From: Doris montereyensis
Taxonomy: Eukaryota; Mollusca; Gastropoda; Nudibranchia; Dorididae
Assembly (NCBI GenBank): GCA_037039925.1
Contig: JAXRKP010000257.1
Span: forward strand, 1 to 64,000
Reading direction: 5' to 3'
DNA length: 64,000 nucleotides
Shown here: piece after piece, positions 56,265 through 64,000 of the stretch
Numbering within the stretch: position 1 is the first letter of the stretch
Layout of the letters: the number at the start of each line of letters is the position of its first letter
The notes under the pieces: generated by a model
What the model saw: only the letters and a program-made list of their open reading frames with translations
Databases searched by the model: none
What the model was told of the DNA's origin: nothing
Made by a program: the position numbers and the translations under genes

Positions 56265-56878
56265 TTAGGGTTAGGGTTATGGTTAGTTAGGTCAGGTTTA
56301 GGGTTAGGGTTAGCTTTAGGGTTAGGGTTAGGGTTAGGGTTAGGGTTAGGGTTAATTTTAGGCTTAGGGTTACTGTTAGGTTTAGGATTAGGATTAGGGT
56401 TAGGGTTAGGGATAGGGTTAGGGTTAGGTTTAGGGTTAGGATTAGGCATAGTCTTAGGCTTATGCTTAGTCTTAGGTTGAGGTTAGGATTAGGGTTAGGT
56501 TAATGTTAGGGTTAGGTTTAGGGTTAGGGTTATGGTTAGGTTGGGGTAAGGGAAGTTAGGGTTAGGGTTGACTCAGGCTTAGACTTAGGCTTAGGCTTAG
56601 GCTTATGGTTAGGGTTAAAGGTTATGGTTAGATTTAGGGTTAGATTTAGGGTTGAGGGCTAGGGTTAGGGTTACAGTTAGTGTTAGAGGCATTAGGTTAG
56701 GGTTAGGGTTAGGGTTAGGAAGGTTAGGGTTAGGTTAGGGTTAGGGGTAGGGGGTTAATTGTCAGGGTTAGTGTTTGGGTTATGGCCTTAGGGGTTGTGT
56801 TAGGGTTAGGGTTAGGATTAGGGTTAGGGTTGTCGTTTAGGGTTACCTCAATATACGGTTAGGGGAGTGGTTAGGGAG

Positions 56879-57666
56879 GTTCAATTTTCTTTAAGTTTAC
56901 GGGTGAAAAAGAGTTCAATAACCGATTGAAGCAGCCAGAGACAATGCCTTGAATAATTAATTTTGTCAGAATGAATGGGATTATGCGATCGAGACATTTT
57001 AACAAAAGATTTGTGGGAATCGGGTCAAGGGGCCATGATGTTGGTGGGATGACAGAATCAAAATTTGAACCTCCAGAGACAGATACGTTTCAAAACCAGT
57101 TAAAAAGAGAGTGATCATAATTTTCTTGAATGGCTCAATATCAGAATCAGAAGAGTTCTCGTCATGACGGTCTAAATCTTGTCTAATTTGAGACTTTATC
57201 CATAAAGAATTGGCCAAAACACTGGGTGAGTTCTTCAAGTGAAAACTTTGTGGGAAGAGGTGACACATTCAAGATTCCTTTCACTTCGGTAGAATTGAAA
57301 AAAGGACCTAGTACTTTTACATTTAGTTATTTTCTCTTCCATGTAGGTTCTTTTCTCATTGACTATTATTTCTTTCAATTGATTGACGCTGTCGTGGTAG
57401 GTCTTCCGATCAGCAACGAGTTTTGATTTTCTTCATCGTCTTTCAGCAGCACGTCGACATTGCTTAGATGTTTTTATTCTGTCTGTGAGCCATGTCGCCG
57501 ATGGTCTGTCATTGACCCACCTTTTCCTGAGAGACGCTTGCTTGTCTAAGGCATCTTTCAGCACAGCATTGTATAGTTCAGCTTGAATCTACATTTTGCA
57601 TGTCACTCATTGTTTGAGTGAATTTATGGGTGTCGATGTCTTTGATATTCCTAGAGACAATCGATT
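56879..57666 (-). pseudogene. element A linker and N-terminal reverse transcriptase (broken)
   Basis: Three frames are needed to follow it. From about 57,570 one frame gives KDALDKQASLRKRWVNDRPS, then WLTDRIKTSKQCRRAAERR, with a TGA where a Trp is expected. Another gives LPTKFSLEELTQCFGQFFMD, then RQDLDRHDENSSDSDIEPF. The last block gives LDPIPTNLLLKC and RIIPFILTKLIIQGIVSGCF. This matches the stretch before motif A in CR1-group reverse transcriptases. It is cut at 56,878. Confidence 0.85.
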
Positions 57667-58543
57667 TCATCTGGATATATGATTTCGGTATGTCATTGCA
57701 GAAAATGATGACGAAATGGTAGGACTTGAGGGGCGGTCGGACAGTATTATGTCTTTGACTTCAATGTCCGAGATGGCGGTCGGGTCATTTGTCACACCAA
57801 TTCGAGTGTATGTCCTTGTGAGTGTGTTGTTGAATAAAAAAATTGGGGTGCTTGGTGAATGGCGTAAGATTGTCATGTGTCGTGTGTTAGCGTCGTTTTG
57901 TTCGTCAAAGTGGATATTAAAGTCTTCAAGATGGACGAAGCGATGTGATGCCGTTGTGACGTTGTCGAGGAGGTCGGCGTACTCTTCTAAAAACAATTTA
58001 TATGTTATTTATTGTACTTGTGGAATAAATACACACTAAAGTTGTGTTAAACGCGACCACGTCTAAAATTTCAAAAGAGTCGTCTCGGCCGTTTCTTGTG
58101 GTCACCCATTGCATACTTACCTCATCGCCATCATCAAGGAGCCATGTTTCCGTAATGAAAGCGACGTCAAGCCGCATGTCTGCGATGAGGTCGTGAACAC
58201 GTGTCACGTTATTTCTTAGCAATTGGCCATTAAAATACATTTCTCTGACGGGGTTGTCGAGCTTTGTCTGTCTGTGTTTTGGTGGTTGGTTTGTTGTGTG
58301 TTCACATAATATCTTAGGTTTCTCCGGTCTCGGAGCAGTTTGGAGCGTGAGGAGAAGGGGTGGCGGGAACGACACATTGCATGTGCCGGCGTTTATGCAA
58401 ATCAGCCCGTGTACCCTCGGGCGATGCCTTGAACTGGGTTCTTGGTTGACATTATAATTAAAATTGTTAGGTCTAGTGTAGCAAGTTTGGTAGGACGGAA
58501 GTGGTTGTTGGTGGTAAATAGTTATTGTTGTTTTGATGACTAC
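57667..58543 (-). pseudogene. element A endonuclease domain (broken)
   Basis: One frame is stop-free from 58,543 down to 57,998 without a clear ATG. It carries a Pro-rich leader and then NNVTRVHDLIADMRLDVAF and ITETWLLDDGDE. The middle of the endonuclease appears deleted, because the text jumps to a NGRDDSFEILDVV-like stretch. A second frame, 57,996-57,667, continues with FLEEYADLLDNVTTASHRF, LEDFNIHFDEQNDANT and TNDPTAISDIEVKDIILSD. The family's GD before FN is ED here, and the SDH end motif reads SDR. APE-type endonucleases of LINEs nick target DNA to prime reverse transcription; this copy has probably lost activity. Confidence 0.85.
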
Positions 58544-58894
58544 TCACCAGACCTGCGAAGCTCAATATGGCTGAGATGAGAACAATCGGATCCATTCCAA
58601 AAAACGAGCGAAGTGAAAATTTAAAGTTCATATTGAAAGATGAATATTTGATTAAAAATCTGTCACAAATATTTCAAATCGCAGGCAAGTTGATAAAAAA
58701 ACTTTGATGCACTATCAAAGTATGTAGGTAATCCACGAAACAGACTTTAACAATCTAAAATGTAAGAGCGAAGCAAACAAGCGGCCGATGAGGCGCAACA
58801 CACAACGTACAATATTATAGATATTATTTCTGTAGCGCATACAAATGACTTAAATTCATGCACTATGAACTTGATTTACAAAATAGGACAGGCA
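58544..58894. other. spacer between elements A and B
   Basis: About 350 bases with no recognised coding, RNA or repeat motif. By position it may hold the 3' untranslated end of element B and the 5' end of element A, since both read leftwards. No poly-A or microsatellite tail marks the boundary clearly. Confidence 0.5.
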
Positions 58895-59102
58895 TTAATC
58901 TACACATGCATATTTGGATCTAAACATTTCCCAAATACTTAATACATTATGTATAATAAACCAGTGGTGTGCTTTCCTGACAAGATTACATTTAAGCTTG
59001 TTTTTGAAAATGACCTTCTTTTCTTTCTTTCGGCAAGTTGTCCCATATCATGGTACCAGCGTATGAGAAGGAACGTTTACCATACCTCAGTTATATAATA
59101 AG

Positions 59103-59384
59103 TTCCTTAACGCTCATATAGCCTGAGCTTATCACGGTTTCTATAGCGTGAAGCGTGAAGCGGAACACAGGTGACAATAATAACCTCCTGGACAGGACGC
59201 TAGTCTGACACAGGGTTTTACTCCAAGCTAGTGTTTGTATCTATTTGCATATGGTAACGGGAGAGGGGGAGGGGGTGCGTGTTAAGTGTTTGTCCCAAGG
59301 AACACAACATCAGACCTGGCTTTGCTAGGATTCGAACTCAGGACAACATGATCCCCAGTCCGGAATCCTAACCGCTCGACCCCC
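59103..59384 (-). mobile_element. SINE copy 1 (tRNA-derived), nested in element B
   Basis: On the minus strand it starts with a tRNA-like head: box A-like GGTCGAGCGGTTAGG (59,367-59,381) and box B GAGTTCGAATCC (59,328-59,339). A body of about 200 bp follows, shared with SINE copy 2, including GACTAGCGTCCTG, TGTCACCTGTG, CACGCTATAGAAACC and GATAAGCTC. The inserted block separates two adjacent parts of element B's coding sequence. TATTAT occurs close to both ends and may be a short target duplication. Such elements are transcribed by RNA polymerase III and moved by LINE enzymes. A GAAGCGT segment is locally duplicated (GTGAAGCGTGAAGCGG). Confidence 0.88.
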
Positions 59385-59999
59385 GATAATACATATGCCT
59401 CTTATAATATGAAGAAATAGTTTTGTTAAGAATTAATCTGTCAGATGATCGTGAGGTGCATGATGGGCGGCGGAAAATTTTTAAAATGAGACAGGTATAC
59501 AGGTATGGCTTTATAAAAACAAAACAAAAACAAACACATCAATTGTATAGATGATTCTGTCTTTAATCTGCTACCAGTGCAATTTCGTATACATTATAAA
59601 AGTAATATATTCATGCGATATATGATTTCGCTTACTGTTTTTAGCACCAATTCTTGGTTACATTATTGTTGATGACTTGCAGTTATGATATCACGGTTTT
59701 GGAGATTTACCACGAGTGAGTAACACTGGTTTATTTTAAGAGGATTAAATAGGTCATCACTGTTTTCCAGACATCAAGTGTGATGTGTCAGACATGGCTT
59801 ATATTTCAAACCTGGAATTCCATAGCTTAGCATAAAGAACTGATATGCGATTTCATGGAAAAGTCATGATCGATATCGAGATCTACATTCTTGACTTTGG
59901 TTGCACGTTCAAATTTTGTGCTAATTTATTATGAATTACTTAGAGAAGATTTGATCGGTCATATCTGGATTACCAATGATCATGAATTTAGTTTTCTGT

Positions 60000-60470
60000 T
60001 AATTCAAATTCAGTTTGTTGCTAGACATCCACATTTTCAAATCTTCTACACACATTTCCATAACTGTTAAGACTTGGAAAAGTTATTTGATGTTACATGA
60101 ACAGTAAATCTGATGTCATCTGTGTATAGTATAAATGATATTCTAGATCATATTATTTAATTATTTCGATCGTTGGTTGAGTATATAGGCTGAAGATTAT
60201 TGGACCAAGAACAGATCCTTGAGGTGCACTATATATTTTAAAATCTTTTGTTCACAACAAAATCTTCTCTTAACTGATTCGTGTCAAATTGGATTCAAAC
60301 CAAAATAAGAGTACACGAAAAGGCAAAAGTATGTTTAAGCCTTTCAAGAAGTATGTGAAGATCAAGAGTATTAAATGCTGCAGAGTGGTCAAGAAGAACC
60401 ACCATGCAAATGATTCCTTTATCAATTTCGTTAAGAATGTCGGTTCTTTGGAATCAATATAATTTATTTT
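60000..60470 (-). pseudogene. element B reverse transcriptase core (broken)
   Basis: Motif A (LLDHSAAFNTL), motif B (PQGSVLGPIIF) and motif C (YTDD, where the family usually has YADD) are all present. The Asp residues of the catalytic triad in A and C can be seen. In-frame stops occur between A and B (one after NLTRIS and one after EKILL), and a frameshift lies between B and C. The enzyme would copy its own RNA at the target site; this copy cannot be translated through. Confidence 0.88.
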
Positions 60471-60625
60471 GGTCTAACGATTGTTTTTTTTGTTGTTAAA
60501 CAACACGGGACTGTTGCATTCCGGAGAGAATGGTTGGTTTTGCATGTGATTTGAAGCAAGAGAATGTAATTGATTTCATTGAGAAAATAAGTTGGAATAG
60601 GGTTAAGACTGAATTTTTTTCCACC

Positions 60626-60847
60626 CACTAGGACCCAATGTCTAATAGCGTTTAAGGTATGATGTGAAACTTCATTATCTTCAATGGTGGGAGGGGGGTG
60701 TTGTTCTGTATAGTTTGTCTACTTGGCTGTTTTGTAAACATGAAAAAAAGCAGCTCCCCTTTTTTTCATCCTTCCCCCAAATGCATGCCATTCAAAATAA
60801 AACGAAAAGACCACAGGTCAAAATATCCTATAAAGTTCATCCAAGGC
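60626..60847. other. unassigned spacer
   Basis: About 220 bases between the truncated front of element B and the 3' side of SINE copy 2. It contains G-rich and C/T-rich homopolymer runs. No motif was recognised, and the + strand frame at 60,664-60,894 crosses into the SINE and is not a gene. Confidence 0.5.
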
Positions 60848-61110
60848 CCTTAAGGCATACATATCCGGAGCTTATCCAGGTTTCTATAGCGTGAAGCGGA
60901 ATAGGTGACAATAACCACATCCTGGCCAGGACGCTAGTCTGGCGCAGGTTTTCACTCTCAAGCTAATGCTTATACCCATTTGCACCTGAGTAGAGTGAAG
61001 AAAATGCATTTTAATTATCTTTCGAAAGGATCACAACGTCAGACCTGGCTTTGCTAGAATTCGAACTCGGGACCTCATGATCCCCAGTCCGGCAGCCTGA
61101 CCGTTTGGCC
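60848..61110 (-). mobile_element. SINE copy 2 (tRNA-derived), flush with element C
   Basis: Same family and strand as copy 1. It has box A-like GGCCAAACGGTCAGG (61,096-61,110) and box B-like GAGTTCGAATTC (61,057-61,068), followed by the shared body with GACTAGCGTCCTGGCCAGG, TATTGTCACC, CACGCTATAGAAACC and GATAAGCTCCGG. Its box A lies directly after the (GAAA)n tail of element C, and no complete tRNA acceptor stem is seen before it. Compared with copy 1 it differs by many point changes and small indels, so both copies are old. Confidence 0.88.
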
Positions 61111-61128
61111 ATCTTTCTTTCTTTCATT
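61111..61128 (-). repeat. (GAAA)n 3' tail of element C
   Basis: On the minus strand the element ends AATGAAAGAAAGAAAGAT. Short tandem tails instead of poly-A are known for several LINE clades, RTE among them. SINE copy 2 begins at the next base. Confidence 0.8.
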
Positions 61129-61165
61129 CCTTATCAGTTCCGATTCTACCATTCGGTGTATGGGT

Positions 61166-61487
61166 TCAGATGCCCGAGATGATCTTTCTCCAGGATGCCC
61201 TGTCCTGGCATTTTCTGTTAACTTCCAAAAATGTTAAATCTCTATGCTTTTATATCTTCTTCCCACTTTTTCCAAGGTCTGCATTTTGGTCTTTTATCTT
61301 AGGCTTTAGCACGGTATACTGATTTAGCTATTATATTGTCATTCATGTTGTTTACATGCCCAAACCATCTCAATTGATTTATTTTTATCTTAATTTTTAT
61401 GTCATCTGCTTTGGTTTGATCTCTTATTGTTGTGTTTCTGATTTTGTCTCTTTTAGTTATCCCTACTACTCTTCTTAGATATTTCAT
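61166..61487 (-). pseudogene. element C C-terminal region
   Basis: The frame from 61,487 gives YLRRVVGITKRDKIRNTTIR, then KINQLRWFGHVNNMNDN and IAKSVY. After a frame change come RPKCRPWKKWEEDI and, with one further shift, SWRKIISGI before a TGA at 61,166-61,168. This tail follows the reverse transcriptase in many RTE- and CR1-type LINEs, and it places the end of the coding region 55 bases before the 3' tail. Confidence 0.88.
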
Positions 61488-61743
61488 TTCAGCTTCCTGT
61501 ACTCTACTGTATTCTCTACTGTCGAAGGTCCAGGAGAGTAGGACAATAAACTGTGTTGTGTACTGCCCTTTTGGTTTTTGTTAACAATTCTTATTTACCT
61601 ACAAATGCTTTTCCTAGATGGTTATATATTGCACTTGCCCTTTGGATTATATGGCTGATTTCTTCTCTTAGTTTTCCCTCTGAGTTAAATCGTTACTCCT
61701 AGGTAATTGTAGTTTGAATTTGTTCTAAATTATCCCTGCTCAA

Positions 61744-62560
61744 TTAAAAATTTTGTGTTTTAGCTTCCCTACTTACTAACATTGTTTTGGTTTTCTGTGC
61801 ATTTACTCTCATTCCTCTTTTATTTAGGTCATGGTTCATGATGTTGACATTCGACTGAAGATCACTTTCTGATTTTCCAAACAGAACCAGATCATCGGCT
61901 AATGAAAGTATTGCTACATTTACAGGTTTGAGCTTCCACATACCTACATTCATTTTCTTCATTTTTGATGATGCCTTTGTGACTGAATCCATAATTGTGA
62001 TAAGTAAAGAGGACTTGGGATACAACCCTGTCTTACTCCTATATCTACATCAAATTCTGCAGATAATTTCCAGCTACTCTCACTGCACATGTTGGTTTAT
62101 TGTAAAAACTTTTAAAGGCTTCCATTAAATTTTGCTCTACATTGTGTTGTTTTAAGGAATGCCATAGTTCGTCCCTCCTCACAGTGTTAAATGCCTTTTC
62201 TAAATCTATAAAACACAGATGCAAGTCAATGTTTCTCTCAATGAATTGTTGTACTATTTGTCTAATTGTAAATATGTGATTGTGTACACTTCTTCCTGGT
62301 CTAAATCACTCTGATGTTTCTCAATCTGATCCTCTACTCCTTTCCTTGGTATCATTTCCAGTACGCTAGGTAGTGATATCCCTCTATAGTTTGAGCGTTC
62401 CATAGATGACCCTTTCTTATGTATTGGTACTATTTGCTCCCTTTTTCCAGTCGTTTGGCACTTCTTTGGAATTCCAAGCTTGTTTGCATATTGCATGTAG
62501 TAGTTTGTTTGCCTCTCTCCCTTGGTTTTGAATTATTTCTGGATAAACTTGACCTGCTCC
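61744..62560 (-). pseudogene. element C reverse transcriptase domain (frameshifted)
   Basis: Blocks seen are YPEIIQNQG and ANKLLHAICKQAWNSKEVP, then IVPIHKKGSSMERSNYRGIS, PGRSVHNHIFTIRQI, and FIDLEKAFNTV (motif A, 62,190-62,213). VRQGCIPSPLYLS (motif B, 62,002-62,036), then SLADDLVLFGKSESDL (motif C, ADD at 61,891-61,899) and RVNAQKTKTMLVS (motif D) complete the domain. The catalytic Asp residues of A and C are kept. Frames change after WKKG, before PGRS and between motifs A and B and B and C, as expected for an old copy. Confidence 0.92.
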
Positions 62561-63194
62561 ATGTTTCCATGGTTTCGCTGTCTTCTTTCATTATTTCTTC
62601 CTTGGCATTCTTAATTTGTTGTATTGGGTATGCTTTGGTCTCTTTCATTCTCTTCATTGCCCCCGCCCCCTATCACCCCTAGACAGCTTTTGATTTCCTT
62701 GATAGCTTTCTTGAAGTCTTTGTCCAAACTCTTCCCATTGTTCCTGTTTTGCTTTCCTAACTTCCTCTTTGGCGATACTCTTTTTTTATTCCCGTAAGCT
62801 ATCATATCCTCTGGTCTCTTTGTTTGCAATATTTATTCCAGGCATCTTTCTTTTCTTTGATCTTAGTCTTGACATTCGCATTCCACCATGCTGTTCTTTT
62901 CCTGTCTCCTTTAATTTGTTTCCGACCACATACTTCTTCAGTACACTTGAGGAGTGTTTCTTTATACATCTGCTTCTTCTACTGTGCTATCATTCAGATC
63001 CATCTGTCTTTCATTGATAAATCTTTTATATCCTAGATTGGTATACCCGTTTTACTACTACTTTATTTAGTTTCTTTATTTTGAGTTAATAACTTTCTTT
63101 TCTTTCCTTTTATGTTTGTTTTCTTCAGTCAGTAATTTCATTTTGGCAATCATTAGGTGAGGACCACTAAATATTTCTGTTCATCTGTTTACTC
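62541..63194 (-). pseudogene. element C linker between endonuclease and reverse transcriptase
   Basis: A charged, Lys/Glu-rich region read in at least two frames. Pieces typical of LINEs of this type are GDRKRTAWWNANVK, KIKEKKDAWNKYCKQR and KQEQWEEFGQRLQESYQGNQ, followed by IQQIKNAKEEIMKEDSETME. The AWWN block normally precedes the reverse transcriptase. A G-rich insertion-like stretch near 62,660 disrupts the frame. Confidence 0.85.
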
Positions 63195-63878
63195 TTGCAT
63201 CTAATGTACCGTAAACAGGGAGCTGTTAACTATTATGTAGTCTATTATTGATTTTTCACACCTGTCTTCAATTACTCTTGTCTATTTGTGGATATATTTA
63301 TGAGGAAAAAAGGTGTTGGCTATTTTCATGTTATTCTTTAGGCAAAAATCTATTAGTCTCTCTCCATTTGGAGAAGTTGTTGTCTCTCCTTCTTTACCTA
63401 TTACTCCTCCTGACGTGTGTATATTGTTGCCTACTCTAGCGTTTAAATCTCTTAAAACCAGTAGTTCCTGTTTGTGTTTAAGATTTTCTGCAGCTATTTG
63501 TAAATCTTTTTCGAAGATATATTTTTCTTCTTTAGTTGTGTCTTTGTTTGGTCCATAAGCTCTTAATAATTTAATTCCTCTTCCCTTTGGTTTAATATTT
63601 ACCTCTTTTAGCCGTGGGCTTATAAATTTTCAATTTTCTAGTAGCTTTTCATGCATTTTATGCACTAGGAGGCCTGCTCCTGCTCTAGCTCTATCTTTGA
63701 CATCTACTCCCGAGAAGATAAAAATATAATGCGGTCCTACATTTTCTATTCTTTGTCCTTTTTTCTTTGCTGTTGTCATGGCCAAAATATCTACTTTGAA
63801 TGTTACCATTTTCTTCAACCAATTCTATCTCTTTCCAATTATTGCTCTAACATTCCATGTTCCAAAATTACAATCCAT
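63195..63878 (-). pseudogene. element C endonuclease domain
   Basis: From the ATG at 63,876-63,878 (MDCNFGTWNVR) a single frame runs about 680 bases through the endonuclease without an evident frameshift but with nonsense codons after IIGKR, after KLLEN and after KYIHK. Motifs seen are GTWNVR, VDILAMT, HYIFIFSGVDVKDRARAG, YGPNKDTTKEEK, LRDLNARVG (family GDFNARVG, so the Gly is Arg) and KSIIDYIIVNSSL. After a frameshift the expected SDH end motif appears as GPH (SGPHLMIAK). Loss of these residues means it would be catalytically poor even if read through. No other good start lies upstream; the frame is closed by a stop near the window end. Confidence 0.9.
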
Positions 63879-64000
63879 GTTCGTTTCCAAGTTCGTAGTT
63901 GAAAGGTCAAGCCCGGAATATTACATTTATTTCTCTGAATCAGTTTGGTTTTTGATAAGCAGGATGAGCCCACTGTACCCTAGGTAGATGGTGGGGCTGC
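63879..64000. other. flank upstream of element C coding start
   Basis: This is either the 5' untranslated part of element C or host DNA. No feature was recognised in it. Confidence 0.4.

Larger units (their letters stand above)
51884..56878 (+). repeat. degenerate interstitial TTAGGG telomere-like array
   Basis: About 5 kb is made almost entirely of TTAGGG and one-step variants, all with the G-rich strand on +. No switch to CCCTAA was seen, so this is not a head-to-head fusion. The left 1.6 kb and the last few hundred bases keep a mostly 6-bp phase with substitutions. From about 53.5 to 56.1 kb many units are shortened to TTAGG or otherwise shifted. The last 120 bases (TCAATATACGG and similar) are heavily decayed. 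TTAGGG is the ancestral metazoan telomere repeat. Here it is internal, flanked by satellite on the left and a retroelement on the right. Confidence 0.93.
56879..58543 (-). mobile_element. element A: CR1/L2-like LINE fragment cut at the telomere-like array
   Basis: Read on the minus strand, this is the front part of a non-LTR retrotransposon polyprotein: endonuclease first, then a linker, then the first block of the reverse transcriptase. Recognisable pieces include LDVAFITETWL (an endonuclease ETW motif), LEDFNIH (family form usually GDFN), DIEVKDIILSD, a basic RPSATWLTDRIK linker, and LDPIPTNLLLKCLDRIIPF at the start of the reverse transcriptase. The sequence ends in NLKKIEPP, the equivalent of the usual LKNYRPVSN block, exactly where telomere-like repeats begin. 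The catalytic YADD part and the C-terminus are absent. Several frameshifts and stops make it inactive. Assignment to the CR1/L2 group is from memory of family motifs. Confidence 0.88.
58895..60625 (-). mobile_element. element B: CR1/L2-like LINE, reverse transcriptase and C-terminus
   Basis: On the minus strand the order of motifs is that of CR1/L2-group reverse transcriptases. It runs LNPIPTYFLNEI near 60,600, a KTNHS block, then LLDHSAAFNTLDL (motif A) and APQGSVLGPIIFSLY (motif B). YTDD at 60,115-60,126 (motif C) and MSSNKLNLN (motif D) come next, then HISSLC, LHW, a RRPSCTSRSSDRLIL block, RYGKRSFSYAG..IWDNLP and IFKNKLKCNLVRK, ending at a TAA at 58,895. The endonuclease part is missing, so it is 5'-truncated. 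Stops and frameshifts are scattered throughout. SINE copy 1 is inserted between the RSSDRLIL and RYGKRSF blocks. It could be the same family as element A, but the two share too little overlapping sequence for me to tell. Confidence 0.9.
61111..63878 (-). mobile_element. element C: nearly full-length RTE-like LINE (decayed)
   Basis: The 2.77-kb minus-strand element carries, in order, an APE-type endonuclease, a Lys-rich linker, a reverse transcriptase with motifs A, B and C, and a C-terminal region with LRWFGHV. It ends with a coding stop near 61,166 and a short (GAAA)n 3' tail. At about 900 codons it is close to the usual size for compact single-ORF LINEs. The RTE-like label rests on size, domain order, the short-repeat tail and the LRWFGHV region; related clades share some of these. 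At least four frameshifts and several nonsense codons make it inactive. Confidence 0.92.

Noticed and set aside
56159..56449. Minus-strand Pro/Asn/Lys-rich frame
   Set aside because: It is the complement of TTAGGG and TTAGGC repeats.
57716..58039. Plus-strand frames over elements A and C (for example 57,716-58,039, 62,419-62,682 and 63,313-63,558)
   Set aside because: They are shadows of antisense LINE coding sequence, which carries recognisable motifs only on the minus strand.
56850..58543. Telomere-targeted LINE (TRAS/SART type) in the telomere-like array
   Set aside because: The boundary falls inside the reverse transcriptase and not at a 3' end with tail, so it reflects breakage rather than site-specific insertion.
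59328..59384. Functional tRNA gene
   Set aside because: Boxes A and B are present, but a proper cloverleaf with acceptor stem is not, and the segment is the head of a repeated SINE.

Overview
This looks like a repeat-rich stretch of an animal nuclear genome with no intact host gene. Three things point that way: a long 197-bp satellite array, a roughly 5-kb degenerate TTAGGG-type (metazoan telomere-like) array, and a cluster of decayed non-LTR retrotransposons with tRNA-derived SINEs. TTAGGG as the dominant hexamer argues against most insects (TTAGG). A marine or other non-insect invertebrate is my best guess, but the species cannot be fixed from the sequence.

Layout. 1-51,889: a head-to-tail satellite of about 263 monomers of 197 bp, already running at the left edge of the window. 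Its left half is dominated by monomers with CCACAG at a diagnostic site and its right half by CGACAG. The last 3 kb is strongly diverged and alternates between two monomer types, as expected for the unhomogenised edge of an originally dimeric array. 51,884-56,878: an interstitial telomere-like array, G-rich strand on +, containing blocks of TTGGGG and TTAGGC variants. Its hexamers point away from the satellite. 56,879-63,878: five retroelements, all on the minus strand. Element A (56,879-58,543) is a CR1/L2-like LINE with endonuclease and the start of the reverse transcriptase, cut off where the telomere-like array begins. Element B (58,895-60,625) is a CR1/L2-like LINE with reverse transcriptase and C-terminus, split by SINE copy 1 (59,103-59,384). 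SINE copy 2 (60,848-61,110) sits flush against the 3' tail of element C. Element C (61,111-63,878) is a nearly full-length LINE of a different, RTE-like type, with endonuclease, reverse transcriptase and C-terminal region.

None of the retroelements is functional: all carry nonsense codons and frameshifts. The short open frames in the satellite and the telomere-like array are by-products of repeat composition, not genes.

The order satellite, outward-facing telomere repeats, then retroelement-rich DNA suggests either an old chromosome end that was fused or captured, or an assembly join. The most informative spots are the two boundaries of the telomere-like array, the two-type satellite edge, a candidate 30-monomer higher-order period, and the LINE-SINE junction at 61,110.
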